Below are positions 1 to 7,961 of a stretch of 64,000 nt of DNA, piece by piece (position 1 is the first letter of the stretch; the number at the start of each line of letters is the position of its first letter). The position numbers and the translations under genes are program-made. Source of the DNA: Actinoplanes aureus (GTDB lineage Bacteria > Actinomycetota > Actinomycetes > Mycobacteriales > Micromonosporaceae); assembly GCF_015704865.1 (NCBI RefSeq), contig NZ_JADQTO010000014.1, forward strand, positions 21,104 to 85,103, in the 5' to 3' direction. The notes under the pieces are model-generated. The model was not told the origin of the DNA. It saw only the letters and a list, made by a program, of their open reading frames with translations, and made no database searches.

Positions 1-134
1 GTGGCGACCTGCATGCTGAGCAGCACCGTGGCCGCGACGAAGGCGATCCAGCCGATGATCGCGAGCGCCCGGTGGCGGGCGCTCCAGATCGCGACACGAG
101 CCGCGATCCCCTTGACGTTCCCCCTGTTGTCCAT
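1..134 (-). CDS. MMPL-family membrane transporter, N-terminal fragment (cut by window edge)
   Basis: Only the first 44 codons are inside the window; the gene continues beyond base 1. The peptide starts MDNRGNVKGIAARVAIW, then a basic stretch (SARHR) and a hydrophobic helix (IIGWIAFVAATVLL). This is the usual N-terminus of MMPL (RND-like) lipid or drug exporters, which begin with one cytoplasmic segment and TM1. The ATG lies 7 bases after a TAGCGT -10 box (142-147), so the mRNA is probably leaderless. It lies downstream of, and in the same direction as, the kinase/regulator pair at 206-2167, which may control it. The family call rests on a short fragment and is moderate. Confidence 0.6.
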   Translation of the reverse strand, partial: MDNRGNVKGIAARVAIWSARHRALAIIGWIAFVAATVLLSMQVA

Positions 135-141
135 GGTGAGA

Positions 142-147
142 ACGCTA
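142..147 (-). promoter_or_regulatory. -10 box (TAGCGT) of the MMPL gene, leaderless
   Basis: TAGCGT on the minus strand is separated by 7 bases from the ATG at 134. The expected transcription start falls at or next to the start codon. No clear -35 hexamer is visible. Confidence 0.5.
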
Positions 148-205
148 TGAAGTCCGAAGTGGCGGAACGATCCAGCAAGCACCCGAGTCCGGGGTAGTGC
201 TAGCC

Positions 206-850
206 CTACGTCTGCAGGTAGGCCAGCACTGCCAGCACCCGGCGGTGCTGCTCCTCGTCCTGGTGCAGGCCCAGCTTGGTGAAGATGTTGCGGACGTGCT
301 TCTCCACCGCGCCCTCGGTCACCACCATCTTGCGGGCGACCGCGGTGTTCGACATGCCCTCGGCCATCAGGCCCAGCACCTCGCGCTCGCGCGGCGTCAG
401 GCTGCGCAGCGGGTCGTCGCGGCGGCGGCGCACGAGCAACTGGCCGACCACCTCGGGGTCGAGCACGGTGCCACCCTCGGCGACCCGCTGCAGGCCGTCC
501 AGGAAATCGGCGACCAGCGACACCCGGTCCTTGAGCAGATAGCCGACCGCCCCACGGCGGTCGGCCAGCAGATCGTCGGCGTACGAGACCTCGACGTATT
601 GGGAGAGCACCAGGATCGGAGTGCCCGGAACCGCGCTGCGCGCCTCGACGGCGGCGCGGAGTCCCTCATCGGTGTGGGACGGCGGCATCCGGACGTCCAC
701 GATGGAGACGTCCGGACGGTGTTCCTTGATCGCCTCGACCAGGGACGGCCCGTCGCCGACGGCCGCCACCACAGTGTGGCCGTTCTCCTCGACGAGCCGT
801 ACCAGGCCTTCTCGCAACAGCACCGCATCGTCGGCAATAACCACACGCAT
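206..850 (-). CDS. LuxR/NarL-family response regulator
   Basis: A 214-aa DNA-binding response regulator. The N-terminal receiver has the acidic pair D7/D8, phospho-acceptor D52 (IVDVRMPP) and the PPSHTDEGL extension common in actinobacterial NarL-type regulators. The C-terminal LuxR HTH (about 148-205) starts LTPREREVLGLMAEG and contains the recognition helix region EGAVEKHVRNIFTKLGL. It begins 12 bases after the histidine kinase stop codon, so the two form a kinase-to-regulator operon; the kinase is the likely phosphodonor. The downstream MMPL transporter (start 134) is a plausible target. Which signal and promoters are involved cannot be read from the sequence. Confidence 0.93.
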   Translation of the reverse strand: MRVVIADDAVLLREGLVRLVEENGHTVVAAVGDGPSLVEAIKEHRPDVSIVDVRMPPSHTDEGLRAAVEARSAVPGTPILVLSQYVEVSYADDLLADRRGAVGYLLKDRVSLVADFLDGLQRVAEGGTVLDPEVVGQLLVRRRRDDPLRSLTPREREVLGLMAEGMSNTAVARKMVVTEGAVEKHVRNIFTKLGLHQDEEQHRRVLAVLAYLQT

Positions 851-862
851 GCGGCCATGCTG

Positions 863-2167
863 TCAGATCGGCAGTGCCGCCGTGAGCCGCGTCCCCTCGC
901 CCTCGGCGCTTTCCACGGCGAGCACGCCGCCGGCCGCGCGTACCCGGTCGTCGAGGCCGGCCAGGCCGTGCCCCTTGGCCAGGCTCGCACCGCCCACCCC
1001 GTCGTCGGCGACGGTGACCAGCAGGCCGGTGGCGATCCGCTGCACGGTCACCTGCACCTCGGTCGCGTGGCTGTGCTTGGCGACGTTGGTCAGCGCCTCG
1101 GCCACCACGAAGTACGCGGTCGACTCGACGGCCGGGTCGAGCCGCTCGATCGGCGGGGCGTCGAGGTCCACCGGCACCGTGCACCGGCCGGCGAGGGCGG
1201 TCAGCGCCGCCTGGAGGCCGCGGTCGACCAGGATCGGCGGGGCGATGCCGCGGGAGAGCGCCCGCAGCTCGTCCAGGGTCTCCCGGGTCTGGGAGAGCGC
1301 CTCGGCGACGGTGGCCCGGGCGGCGTCCGGGTCGGTGGCGAACTGCTGCTCGGCGCGTCCCAGGTCCATGGCGAGCCGGACCAGCCGCTGCTGCGGGCCG
1401 TCGTGGATGTCCCGCTCCAGCCGGCGCAGCGCGACCGCCTCGGCGGAGACCGCGGCCGCCTTCTGCTGCTGCGCGACGTCCCGTTCGGCGTGTGCCTGGA
1501 TGACCTGCTGGCGCAGCTCGAAGACGCCACTGAGCAGGCCACGGGCGAAGAGCGCTTCGAACATCGCGGAGGCGCGGACGACCGGGTAGAGCGTGGCCGC
1601 GAAGATCACGCCGATGGCCAGGTTCAGGAAGATCCGGTTACCGGCGCTGTCCTGGAAGCCGAGGAGTTCGACGAGCTCGTAGTTGCCTTCCGGGTGCGGC
1701 AGCGCCCAGTCGTACAGCGGGTACAGCAGGCCGGCCAGCGTGACCGACCACCAGGTGATGACGAAGCAGAACGCCAGGGTGCTCGGGATGAAGCGGAACA
1801 TCCCGTGCAGCAGGTCGAGCCAGTACTGCACGTCGGCGAGCGGGACGAAGGTGCGCTGCACCCAGCCGCCGTTACGGGCGGTGCGGTAGACCGGGTGCGG
1901 CACCTTCCGGCGCAGCACCGGACCGACCCGGGCCCGTTCCACGGTGGCGAATCCGCGGGACATCCCGAGCGTGGCGACCATGATCGGCAGGCCGATCCAG
2001 ATGATCGCGGTGCCGATGCCGAGCGCGAAGCCGGTCATGCACAGCACGATCGTGATCAGGCCGATCGGGAACCCGAGCAGCACGTACTGGGTATCGATGC
2101 CCAGCTGGCGCAGGTAGCGCCCGGCCGGACTCGTGTGGTCCGCCGTACCGGCGTAGGTCGTCGTCAT
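863..2167 (-). CDS. Membrane sensor histidine kinase (HisKA_3 type)
   Basis: A 434-aa kinase partner of the NarL regulator at 206-850. The N-terminal half holds about four hydrophobic segments (VLLGFPIGLITIVLC, IIWIGLPIMVATLG, LAFCFVITWWSVTLAGLL, LNLAIGVIFAATLYP) resembling the actinobacterial 'putative sensor' membrane domain. A coiled-coil linker leads into the dimerisation helix with the phospho-acceptor His in ERDIHDGPQQRL. The HATPase domain has the N box (VVAEALTNVAKHS) and G boxes DDGVGG and GHGLAGL. I start at ATG 2167 because a TAGCGT -10 box (2175-2180) sits 7 bases upstream; the open frame continues upstream to 3574 on the opposite side of other genes, but that part overlaps the oxidoreductase and is not coding. 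Confidence 0.92.
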   Translation of the reverse strand: MTTTYAGTADHTSPAGRYLRQLGIDTQYVLLGFPIGLITIVLCMTGFALGIGTAIIWIGLPIMVATLGMSRGFATVERARVGPVLRRKVPHPVYRTARNGGWVQRTFVPLADVQYWLDLLHGMFRFIPSTLAFCFVITWWSVTLAGLLYPLYDWALPHPEGNYELVELLGFQDSAGNRIFLNLAIGVIFAATLYPVVRASAMFEALFARGLLSGVFELRQQVIQAHAERDVAQQQKAAAVSAEAVALRRLERDIHDGPQQRLVRLAMDLGRAEQQFATDPDAARATVAEALSQTRETLDELRALSRGIAPPILVDRGLQAALTALAGRCTVPVDLDAPPIERLDPAVESTAYFVVAEALTNVAKHSHATEVQVTVQRIATGLLVTVADDGVGGASLAKGHGLAGLDDRVRAAGGVLAVESAEGEGTRLTAALPI

Positions 2168-2174
2168 GCCACTT

Positions 2175-2180
2175 ACGCTA
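2175..2180 (-). promoter_or_regulatory. -10 box (TAGCGT) of the histidine kinase gene, leaderless
   Basis: TAGCGT on the minus strand lies 7 bases before the kinase ATG, identical in sequence and spacing to the box before the MMPL gene at 142-147. Confidence 0.5.
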
Positions 2181-2229
2181 GGCAAACGGGTCCTCCCCTC
2201 CGATCCCGCGAGCCGCCCGATCGACAGTA

Positions 2230-2239
2230 GGGTTAACCC
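2230..2239. promoter_or_regulatory. 10-bp palindrome GGGTTAACCC upstream of the kinase operon
   Basis: Perfect palindrome in the short gap between the oxidoreductase stop (2245) and the kinase start (2167). It lies about 50 bases upstream of the kinase -10 box. It could be an operator or part of a weak terminator; no supporting second copy is seen. Confidence 0.25.
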
Positions 2240-2244
2240 GACCG

Positions 2245-3255
2245 TCAGCTCAACTCGATGACCACCTTGCCGACCGCGTGGTTCTCGACCGCCTCGTGCG
2301 CCTCGGCGATCCGGTCCAGCGGGAAGCGGATGATCGGCAGGCCGGCGTCCGCGCCGACCCGGAATGCTTTCGCGTTCACCGCCTCGGCGACCGCGGCGAC
2401 CGCGTCCGCCTTCTCCTGCGGCGTCGTGGTGTAGGTCAGCACGAAATCGAGGCTGGCGTTCTTCAGCATCGCCTTGAAGCTGGGCACGCTGAACCGGCCG
2501 GCCACGTAGATCGCGATGTTGCCACCCGGCGCGACGACGTCCAGGTCCAGGTCCAGGTTGTCGGTGCTGACCTCGACGATGACGTGCGGACCGGTTCCGC
2601 TCAGCTCGCGGACCCGCGCGGCCACGTCCTCGTCCCGGTAATTGATCACCGCGTCGGCGCCGGCGGCGGCCGCCAGCTCGGCCTTCTCCTTCGAGCTGAC
2701 CGTGGTCAGCACCGTCGCGCCGGCCCACTTCGCCAGCTGGATCGCCGCGTTTCCGACCGCACCCGCGCCACCGGCGACCAGCACCGTCCGGCCGGCCAGA
2801 GCGCCCGGGCCGAGCCGGGCCGGACCGTCGGCGGCCACGGTCAGGCAGCGGTGCGCGGTGAGCGCCGGAATACCCAGCGCGGCGCCGACTTCGAACGGGA
2901 TGTCGTCGTTCATCCGGACCACTTGGTGGCGGGGCAGCACCACGTATTCCTGAGCGGTCCCGTCGGCCCGGCCGTAACCCGCGTCCCACACCCAGACCCG
3001 GTCCCCCGGCTCCAGGTCCCGTACGCCCTCCCCGAGCGCGTCGACCACGCCGGTGCCGTCCTGGTTCGGGATCCGGGGCGGGGAGACCCCGTCCGGCACG
3101 CCCCGGCCGGCTCGCGTACCGGTGTCGGTCGGGTTGACGGCGGAGAGCACGATGCGGACGCGTACCTCCCCGGCGCCGGCCAGCGGCAGGTCCCGATCGA
3201 CGATCCGGAGAACGGACGGAGCTGGGCCTGACTCGTGGAAGACGGCAGCGCGCAT
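2245..3255 (-). CDS. NADPH:quinone oxidoreductase / zinc-type alcohol dehydrogenase-like protein
   Basis: A 336-aa medium-chain dehydrogenase/reductase of the quinone-oxidoreductase type. The GroES-like N-terminal domain (VNPTDTGTRAG) lacks the structural-zinc cysteines of true alcohol dehydrogenases. The Rossmann domain has the nucleotide-binding segment VLVAGGAGAVGNAAIQLAKWAGATV. The family uses NAD(P)H to reduce quinones or enones; the natural substrate is unknown. The ATG at 3255 is 6 bases after a TAGGGT -10 box (3262-3267), so the message is likely leaderless. It is followed by the kinase operon on the same strand but is probably an independent unit. Confidence 0.9.
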   Translation of the reverse strand: MRAAVFHESGPAPSVLRIVDRDLPLAGAGEVRVRIVLSAVNPTDTGTRAGRGVPDGVSPPRIPNQDGTGVVDALGEGVRDLEPGDRVWVWDAGYGRADGTAQEYVVLPRHQVVRMNDDIPFEVGAALGIPALTAHRCLTVAADGPARLGPGALAGRTVLVAGGAGAVGNAAIQLAKWAGATVLTTVSSKEKAELAAAAGADAVINYRDEDVAARVRELSGTGPHVIVEVSTDNLDLDLDVVAPGGNIAIYVAGRFSVPSFKAMLKNASLDFVLTYTTTPQEKADAVAAVAEAVNAKAFRVGADAGLPIIRFPLDRIAEAHEAVENHAVGKVVIELS

Positions 3256-3261
3256 GCCCCA

Positions 3262-3267
3262 ACCCTA
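3262..3267 (-). promoter_or_regulatory. -10 box (TAGGGT) of the oxidoreductase gene, leaderless
   Basis: TAGGGT on the minus strand, 6 bases before ATG 3255. It overlaps the end of the upstream acetyltransferase gene (stop at 3265-3267), so the oxidoreductase promoter is embedded in that stop codon. Confidence 0.5.
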
Positions 3268-3780
3268 TGAGCCGTCCGGAAGATCGCAGCGCATGGCCAG
3301 ACGGGGCCAGCGGTCCAGGCCGTGCGCGGCCTCCTCGGCCCGGATCCGGCGGAGCCCGGGGGTCAGCTCGTCGCCGGCCAGCCGGCGGAATCCCAGCCGC
3401 TCGTAGTAGGGCGCGTTCCAGGCCACGTCGGCGAACGTGGTGAGCGTCAGCGCGGCTGAGCCGTGCTCCCGCGCCCACCCGGCCACGTGCTCGATCAGGC
3501 TCTTGCCGAGACCGCGGCCGGCACACGCCGGATCGACGGAGACCTGCTCGACGTGCACCACGTCGTCCACCCACTTCGCGATCAGGTACGCCACCGGCCG
3601 ATCCGCCCGATCCACGGCCACCCAGGCCCGCCCGTCCCGCTGGTAATCCAGCAGCTCAGCCGCGGGCAACGGCTCGTCGCGGGCGATCTGGGTCATGCCG
3701 ATCTCAGCGAACATCCGCCCGGCCGCCACCTCGATCTCGCGCATCCGGTCGATCTCGCCGGCATGGGCCACCCTGATCAT
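3265..3780 (-). CDS. GNAT-family N-acetyltransferase
   Basis: A 171-aa protein with the GNAT fold. Motif A is clear: VEQVSVDPACAGRGLGKSLIEHV contains the acetyl-CoA pyrophosphate-binding R/Q-x-x-G-x-G/A pattern (GRGLGK), and the C-terminal motif B region is NAPYYERLGFRRL. The acceptor substrate is not predictable. I start at ATG 3780 (MIRVAHAGEIDRM), which gives a normal family length; the frame stays open to 4131, but that stretch overlaps the divergent response regulator and is not GNAT-like. It is divergent from the receiver gene at 3896. Confidence 0.85.
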   Translation of the reverse strand: MIRVAHAGEIDRMREIEVAAGRMFAEIGMTQIARDEPLPAAELLDYQRDGRAWVAVDRADRPVAYLIAKWVDDVVHVEQVSVDPACAGRGLGKSLIEHVAGWAREHGSAALTLTTFADVAWNAPYYERLGFRRLAGDELTPGLRRIRAEEAAHGLDRWPRLAMRCDLPDGS

Positions 3781-3895
3781 CCGTCCATCGAACAGCTCGC
3801 CGGCCCTGGCAGCCAGCGAAATACCCGCGTTGCGCTCAGCGGAGCAGCCTGGTTGCCGAATTGGAGTGCACAAGCGCAGTGTCCTGGAGGTTCCC

Positions 3896-4387
3896 GTGCC
3901 TACCGTGCTGATCGCCGATGACGAGATCGACCATCGGGAATTGTTGAAGCTGGCCCTGCACCGCCTCGGTTTCGATGTCGTGACCGCCTGCGACTCGCGC
4001 ACCGCGGTACAGGCCCTGTCCCACGGTGGCATCGACGCCGCCCTGATCGACGTACGGATGCCCGGTGACTCCGGGATCGACCTGTGCCGCCGCATCCGCA
4101 ATGACCCGGACACCGCGGATCTCCCGATCATGGTGGTCAGCGCCGACGTGCACCAGCATCAGATCATGACGGCACTGCACGCCGGAGCCGACGACTTCCT
4201 GGCCAAGCCGTTCACCCGGGCCGAGCTGACCAGTCGCCTGGAGGCGCTGCTGCGGCCGCGTAACAACGCCGCCGTCCGGTCGGCGGCCGCGGCGCGGGCC
4301 GCACTGCTGGCCGCCCGGCAGGCCGTGCCTCCCGTGGCCTCGATCCAGCGCGAGGAGAAGCAGGTCTCCTACCGGCACACGGCCTGA
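3896..4387 (+). CDS. Single-domain response regulator (receiver plus short tail)
   Basis: A 163-aa protein made of one CheY-like receiver: acidic D8/D9, phospho-acceptor D52 (ALIDVRMPGDSG), switch Ser (MVVSAD) and conserved Lys in FLAKPF. There is no DNA-binding domain; the remaining 40 residues are Ala/Arg-rich with no recognisable output module. The start GTG 3896 has GGAGG at 3886-3890 with ideal spacing, and is preferred over an upstream in-frame start that would overlap the divergent GNAT gene. It probably acts in a phosphorelay or by protein-protein contact. No kinase is adjacent, so its partner is unknown. It converges with the S66 peptidase gene, leaving only 4 bases between stops. 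Confidence 0.88.
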   Translation: MPTVLIADDEIDHRELLKLALHRLGFDVVTACDSRTAVQALSHGGIDAALIDVRMPGDSGIDLCRRIRNDPDTADLPIMVVSADVHQHQIMTALHAGADDFLAKPFTRAELTSRLEALLRPRNNAAVRSAAAARAALLAARQAVPPVASIQREEKQVSYRHTA

Positions 4388-4391
4388 CCTT

Positions 4392-5432
4392 TCAGAAGTG
4401 GGCGACGATCCGGCGAGCCGGGCCGTCGATCGTGATCCCTCCGCCGTACGGCAGCACCCACTGCGGGCTGGTATGCCCGAAATCCACGCCGAACACCACC
4501 ATCGCCCCCGGGTTGTACGCCTCCAGCGCCCGAAGCACCGCCGCCCGCTGATCCTCGCGGTACCGCTGCCTCTCCCCCGGCGGCCGCGGCGCCTCGATGT
4601 AGGTGGCCTTCGCCGTCGCCACCAGCACCGCCGGGAACTGCCGCAGCAACCCCCGCTCGCCGGCGTCACGCAGCATCCGGAAGACCGCCTCGGCCGTCGG
4701 CATCTCCTCGGACGTCTCCAGCAGCAGCACGCAACCGGCGTAGTCCTCCACCGGCCGGATCCATCGCCCCACTGCCAGGTTGCAGTGCAGGAGCTCCAGG
4801 TTTCCGCCCCAGGCCGGCCCGGTGACCACCCGGTCCGGCTGGTGCCACACCCAGCCGGGGCTCGGGATCGTCGGCGCCGACTCGGTGAGCGAACGCGGAT
4901 CCGCCCAGTCCACCTCCTCCTCGCTGAACTCGCCGACCGGCCGGATCGCCAGGTCGCCGGTCTCGAAGAGGGCGGCACGCAGGGACTCGAGGTGCTCCGG
5001 CCAGATCCCCCTGCCCTGCGCCAGGTGCACCTGGGTCGATCCACCGTGATAGGCCGCGACCCCGTGGTGCCAGAGCCAGTTCAGCAGGTTGGTGTTGTCC
5101 GAGTAGCCGAAGAACGGCTTCGGATCGGCTCGGAACGGCGCCGGGTCCAGGTGCGGCAGGACCGTGATCTGGTCGTCTCCGCCGATCGTCGCGAAGACCG
5201 CGCGGATCGCCGGGTCCGCGTACGCCGCCATCAGATCGGCGGCCCGGTCGGCCGGCGGCGCGTCGAGCCGCCGGGTGGTCGGGAACTCGACCGGCTCCAG
5301 CCCCAGCTCCGAGCGGATCCGCCGCATCGCCTGCTCGTGCAGCGCCGGGAAGAGTGCCGGCGCGGCGAAGGCGGGCGAGACCACCGCGACGCGGTCACCG
5401 GAGCGCAGTTTGGCGGCCACACGGAATCTCAT
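4392..5432 (-). CDS. S66-family LD-carboxypeptidase / MccF-like peptidase
   Basis: A 346-aa serine peptidase of family S66 (LdcA/MccF). The nucleophile is S111 in FGYSDNTNLL; the catalytic His is probably H320 in GVDFGHTSPQ, and a Glu lies in the LLLETSEE region. LdcA enzymes cut the L-Lys/DAP-D-Ala bond of recycled murein tetrapeptide, whereas MccF-type members hydrolyse microcin C-like antibiotics; the sequence alone does not decide between them. No signal peptide is seen, so it is cytoplasmic. Its ATG overlaps the anti-sigma stop codon (ATGA), which makes it the third cistron of a sigma/anti-sigma operon and suggests a cell-wall or antibiotic-stress role. Confidence 0.88.
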   Translation of the reverse strand: MRFRVAAKLRSGDRVAVVSPAFAAPALFPALHEQAMRRIRSELGLEPVEFPTTRRLDAPPADRAADLMAAYADPAIRAVFATIGGDDQITVLPHLDPAPFRADPKPFFGYSDNTNLLNWLWHHGVAAYHGGSTQVHLAQGRGIWPEHLESLRAALFETGDLAIRPVGEFSEEEVDWADPRSLTESAPTIPSPGWVWHQPDRVVTGPAWGGNLELLHCNLAVGRWIRPVEDYAGCVLLLETSEEMPTAEAVFRMLRDAGERGLLRQFPAVLVATAKATYIEAPRPPGERQRYREDQRAAVLRALEAYNPGAMVVFGVDFGHTSPQWVLPYGGGITIDGPARRIVAHF

Positions 5433-6151
5433 GTCACGGACGCGGTGCCGAGCACTTTTCCGTCCCGGTCGGTGATCAGTACGGCGTCCACATCACCGAT
5501 CTTGAAGGAGCTCGCACCGTTCACCTTGGCGCTGCCGTTGCCGGTGTCGCCCCAGACCGCGGACTGTTCCGTACCGCCGCCCTTGCTGCGCATCAGGCAG
5601 AGGAACGGCCCGTTGCCGGACATCCGGCTCACATCCAGCGCGATGGCCACGCCCCACTCCTTCGGGGTGAGGACCGCCGAACCGGTCAGCCCGCTGCCGG
5701 GCGCCGACTCGAACTGTGTGGTCACCAGTTCCACGCTCGGCAGGGCCTCCGGCGTCGTACCCTGCGGAACCCGGCCGTTGGTGAAGATGCCGTAGCCGAT
5801 CGCGGCGGCCGCGATCATCACCACCGCGGCGGCGGCCAGCCACCGCACCCGGTTCACCCGGGTCTCCTTGGTCTTCTCCGCCCGCATCCGGCTCAGCAGA
5901 CCCTCGATGTTCTGCTGGGTGGGCCGCGCGGTCGGCGAGACCGCGAGCGGTGCGCCGCCACCCAGGTGCCGCGCGTCTGGCAGACGTTGCAGCATTTCCG
6001 GTACGGGTGCCAGCCGGTCCAGCTCGGCGCGGCAGTCCGCGCAGTCGTGCAGGTGCTCGTCGAGCCGATCGGTGTCCGCCTCGTCGAGCCCGCCCAGGAG
6101 ATAGCCGCCCAGCAACCGGTGCAGGGCGTCGTGTTCCTCGAGGTCGCTCAT
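5429..6151 (-). CDS. Zinc-binding anti-sigma factor (RskA-like, membrane-anchored)
   Basis: A 240-aa anti-sigma factor. The cytoplasmic ZAS-type motif is H33-x3-C37-x2-C40 (EHLHDCADC). One transmembrane helix follows (WLAAAAVVMIAAAAIGYGIF, roughly 107-127), and the outer C-terminal part resembles the anti-sigma-K (RskA) domain. The family binds its cognate ECF sigma factor and releases it after regulated proteolysis or conformational change. The start overlaps the sigma stop codon (ATGA) and the stop overlaps the S66 peptidase start, so all three are translationally coupled. I start at MSDLEEHD; the longer open frame upstream is antisense to nothing real but runs through the sigma gene. Confidence 0.9.
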   Translation of the reverse strand: MSDLEEHDALHRLLGGYLLGGLDEADTDRLDEHLHDCADCRAELDRLAPVPEMLQRLPDARHLGGGAPLAVSPTARPTQQNIEGLLSRMRAEKTKETRVNRVRWLAAAAVVMIAAAAIGYGIFTNGRVPQGTTPEALPSVELVTTQFESAPGSGLTGSAVLTPKEWGVAIALDVSRMSGNGPFLCLMRSKGGGTEQSAVWGDTGNGSAKVNGASSFKIGDVDAVLITDRDGKVLGTASVT

Positions 6152-6669
6152 CGCAGCATCCCCATCTCCTCGAAGACGGTGCGCAGCGCGCGTACCGCGT
6201 AGTAGGCGCGCGATTTCACCGTGCCCTCCGGCACCGACAGTTTCCGCGCCGCGTCGGCCACGCTCTGCCCCTCGTAATACATCGCCTGGATGACGGCCCG
6301 GTGTTCCGGGGAGAGACGCTCCAGCGCCTCGGCCACCAGCCACCCTTCCACCATCTGATCCACATTGTCCGCCGACGGCACTGAGTTGACCGCGTTCTCA
6401 TCGGCGACCAGCCGGGGACGGCGCTGTTCCGCGCGCCAGGCGTTGGTCACCACGTTACGGGCGATGGTCAGCAAGTACGACCTGGTCCGGCCCGGTTCCG
6501 GGTCCAGATGGTCGATGTGTTTCCAAGCCCGTAAGAGTGTCTCCTGTACGAGGTCCTCAGCCTTGTGCCGATCCGATACGTATCGCGACACGAAGTTGAT
6601 CAGGACTGAGTAGTGCTCGGTATAGAGCGCGGTCATCAGCTGCTCGTCGGGGCTCACCCGTCGCTTCAT
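6148..6669 (-). CDS. ECF sigma-70 factor
   Basis: A 173-aa extracytoplasmic-function sigma factor. Region 2 (about 14-80) contains YTEHYSVLINFVSRYV and the core-binding/-10 segment AEDLVQETLLRAWKH. Region 4 (about 115-165) contains ALERLSPEHRAVIQAMYYEG and the HTH VPEGTVKSRAYYAVRALR. The layout with an immediately overlapping RskA-like anti-sigma gene is typical of SigK/SigL-type ECF groups. ATG 6669 has a GGGAG about 9 bases upstream. The operon order sigma / anti-sigma / S66 peptidase suggests the peptidase is part of the regulon output. I see no convincing autoregulatory GAAC/CGTC-type promoter in the 95 bases upstream. Confidence 0.93.
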   Translation of the reverse strand: MKRRVSPDEQLMTALYTEHYSVLINFVSRYVSDRHKAEDLVQETLLRAWKHIDHLDPEPGRTRSYLLTIARNVVTNAWRAEQRRPRLVADENAVNSVPSADNVDQMVEGWLVAEALERLSPEHRAVIQAMYYEGQSVADAARKLSVPEGTVKSRAYYAVRALRTVFEEMGMLR

Positions 6670-6764
6670 CGGCGCCAGCTCCCATCGGGTTCCGCCCGGC
6701 CACCCGGATGTACATCGTGGCACGCGGATCGGTTCAGGGACCGTCCCGGAAAAGGAGAAAACAT

Positions 6765-6798
6765 CGATGCCCGGTCCCCATCCGGGGGCCGGGCATCG
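6765..6798 (-). terminator. Intrinsic terminator of the neprosin-like gene
   Basis: Perfect 10-bp outer stem CGATGCCCGG / CCGGGCATCG with an inner C4/G5 pairing. On the minus strand the hairpin is followed by a T-rich run (GTTTTCTCCTTTT). It ends transcription 15 bases after the neprosin-like stop and isolates it from the downstream sigma operon. Confidence 0.85.
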
Positions 6799-6812
6799 AG
6801 TTGATCTCCTGG

Positions 6813-7961
6813 TCAGCAGGCTCCGGCGCCGCCGTAGCGGAACGTACGGGAACTCAGCTTCGAGACGCTGTAGAGGTCGCTGGTGCTGCGGACCTTGAGG
6901 TCTACGGTGGGACCGTTGAGGTACGCGACGCTGCCGACCTTGGCCGAGGTGGTGTCGTCGCCGCCCTTGCCGTTGCCCATCTCCGTGCACGGCTTCTCGG
7001 TCGCCGCGGCCACCTCGCCGAAGACCTGCACCAGGCCGCTCCTGGTGAAGGTGCCGCCCCACAGGTCACCGGGGAAGTAACCGACCCACTCGGTGTCGTA
7101 CGCGATCCACCAGTCGCCGTTGAAGTTCTGGATGCCGAAGCGCTTCTGGCTGTCCTGGACCAGCGTGTCCCCGGGCTGGATGTTCTTGCTGTACTGCACG
7201 AAGCCGCAGCCGTTGTAGCAGCTCGTCTGCCGGTCGACCCAGTGGTAGACGAACAGGTGCGGGTCGTCGTCGCCGTTCACCACCCGGTCGACGTTCCAGC
7301 CGACCTCGACGATCTGCTTGCCGTCGGCGGACTGCACGGCCAGCTCGGCGAGCGTGTGGTAGTCACTGCGGGCCAGCTTCGGCTTGCTGATGGTGAGGTT
7401 CGCGTACGCCGCGTCGGCCTCGGCCTTCTGCGATCCCACGTTGTAGAGGAAGTGCACCGTCGGCCGGGCCGGCGCCACGCCGTCGGTCGGCTCCGGCGCC
7501 GGCTCCGGCGGGACGACGTTGGTCTTCTCCGACTGCAGGAAGGTGGTCCGCGACGTCCGCCCCTTGGGTGCCCGGTCCCGTCCCTCGTCGTCGGAGTGCG
7601 CCGCGCTGAGGCCGGCCACCTTGAGCGACTTGCTGGTGGCGTTGTGCCGGCCGGTGCGGACGCTGCGCGGCCGCTCGCCCCACGGCAGGTTGGTCGGCGG
7701 TTTGGCCGCCGGCGGGGAGGGGGGAGCCGCCACGTCCGTCTCGTCGGCCGGCACCGCCACGGGTGCCGGTGCGTCCGGGATCTGCTCCGCGCCCGCGTTG
7801 AGAGTCGACACGACTCCGATGGCGCCGATCACAGCGGCGCTCAGGCCGGCGGCAAGCAGTCCGCGGCGTGACTTCTGCACGGGTCCGTCCTCGTAGCTCG
7901 GGGCATCGGAGGTGGTAGGCGGGGCGCCCTCCGGCAACCGGTTCTCGGCGGCGCCGCTCAC
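6813..7961 (-). CDS. Secreted neprosin-family (DUF239) protein
   Basis: About 382 aa with the C-terminal neprosin domain: a VEVGWNVDRVVNGD strand-loop, HLFVYHWVD, FGIQNFNGDWWIAY, WVGYFPGDLW and CTEMGNGKGG. Neprosins are glutamate prolyl endopeptidases; the glutamates in EVGW and CTEMG occupy the positions of the catalytic pair, so activity is plausible. The N-terminal ~45 residues precede a twin-Arg-like KSRRGLLAAGLSAAVIGAIGVVS signal segment, compatible with Tat export. Conserved cysteines (CYNGCG, PCTE, C-terminal AC) suggest disulfides outside the cell. I start at GTG 7961 with a weak GAGAAAG ahead; a longer start at 8108 is possible. It is monocistronic, with a strong terminator. Confidence 0.75.
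   Translation of the reverse strand: MSGAAENRLPEGAPPTTSDAPSYEDGPVQKSRRGLLAAGLSAAVIGAIGVVSTLNAGAEQIPDAPAPVAVPADETDVAAPPSPPAAKPPTNLPWGERPRSVRTGRHNATSKSLKVAGLSAAHSDDEGRDRAPKGRTSRTTFLQSEKTNVVPPEPAPEPTDGVAPARPTVHFLYNVGSQKAEADAAYANLTISKPKLARSDYHTLAELAVQSADGKQIVEVGWNVDRVVNGDDDPHLFVYHWVDRQTSCYNGCGFVQYSKNIQPGDTLVQDSQKRFGIQNFNGDWWIAYDTEWVGYFPGDLWGGTFTRSGLVQVFGEVAAATEKPCTEMGNGKGGDDTTSAKVGSVAYLNGPTVDLKVRSTSDLYSVSKLSSRTFRYGGAGAC

Noticed and set aside
2168..3574. A 903-codon open frame joining the histidine kinase to an upstream Arg/Gly-rich stretch
   Set aside because: The upstream part is antisense-like low-complexity high-GC frame overlapping the oxidoreductase gene; the kinase start at 2167 has its own promoter signature.
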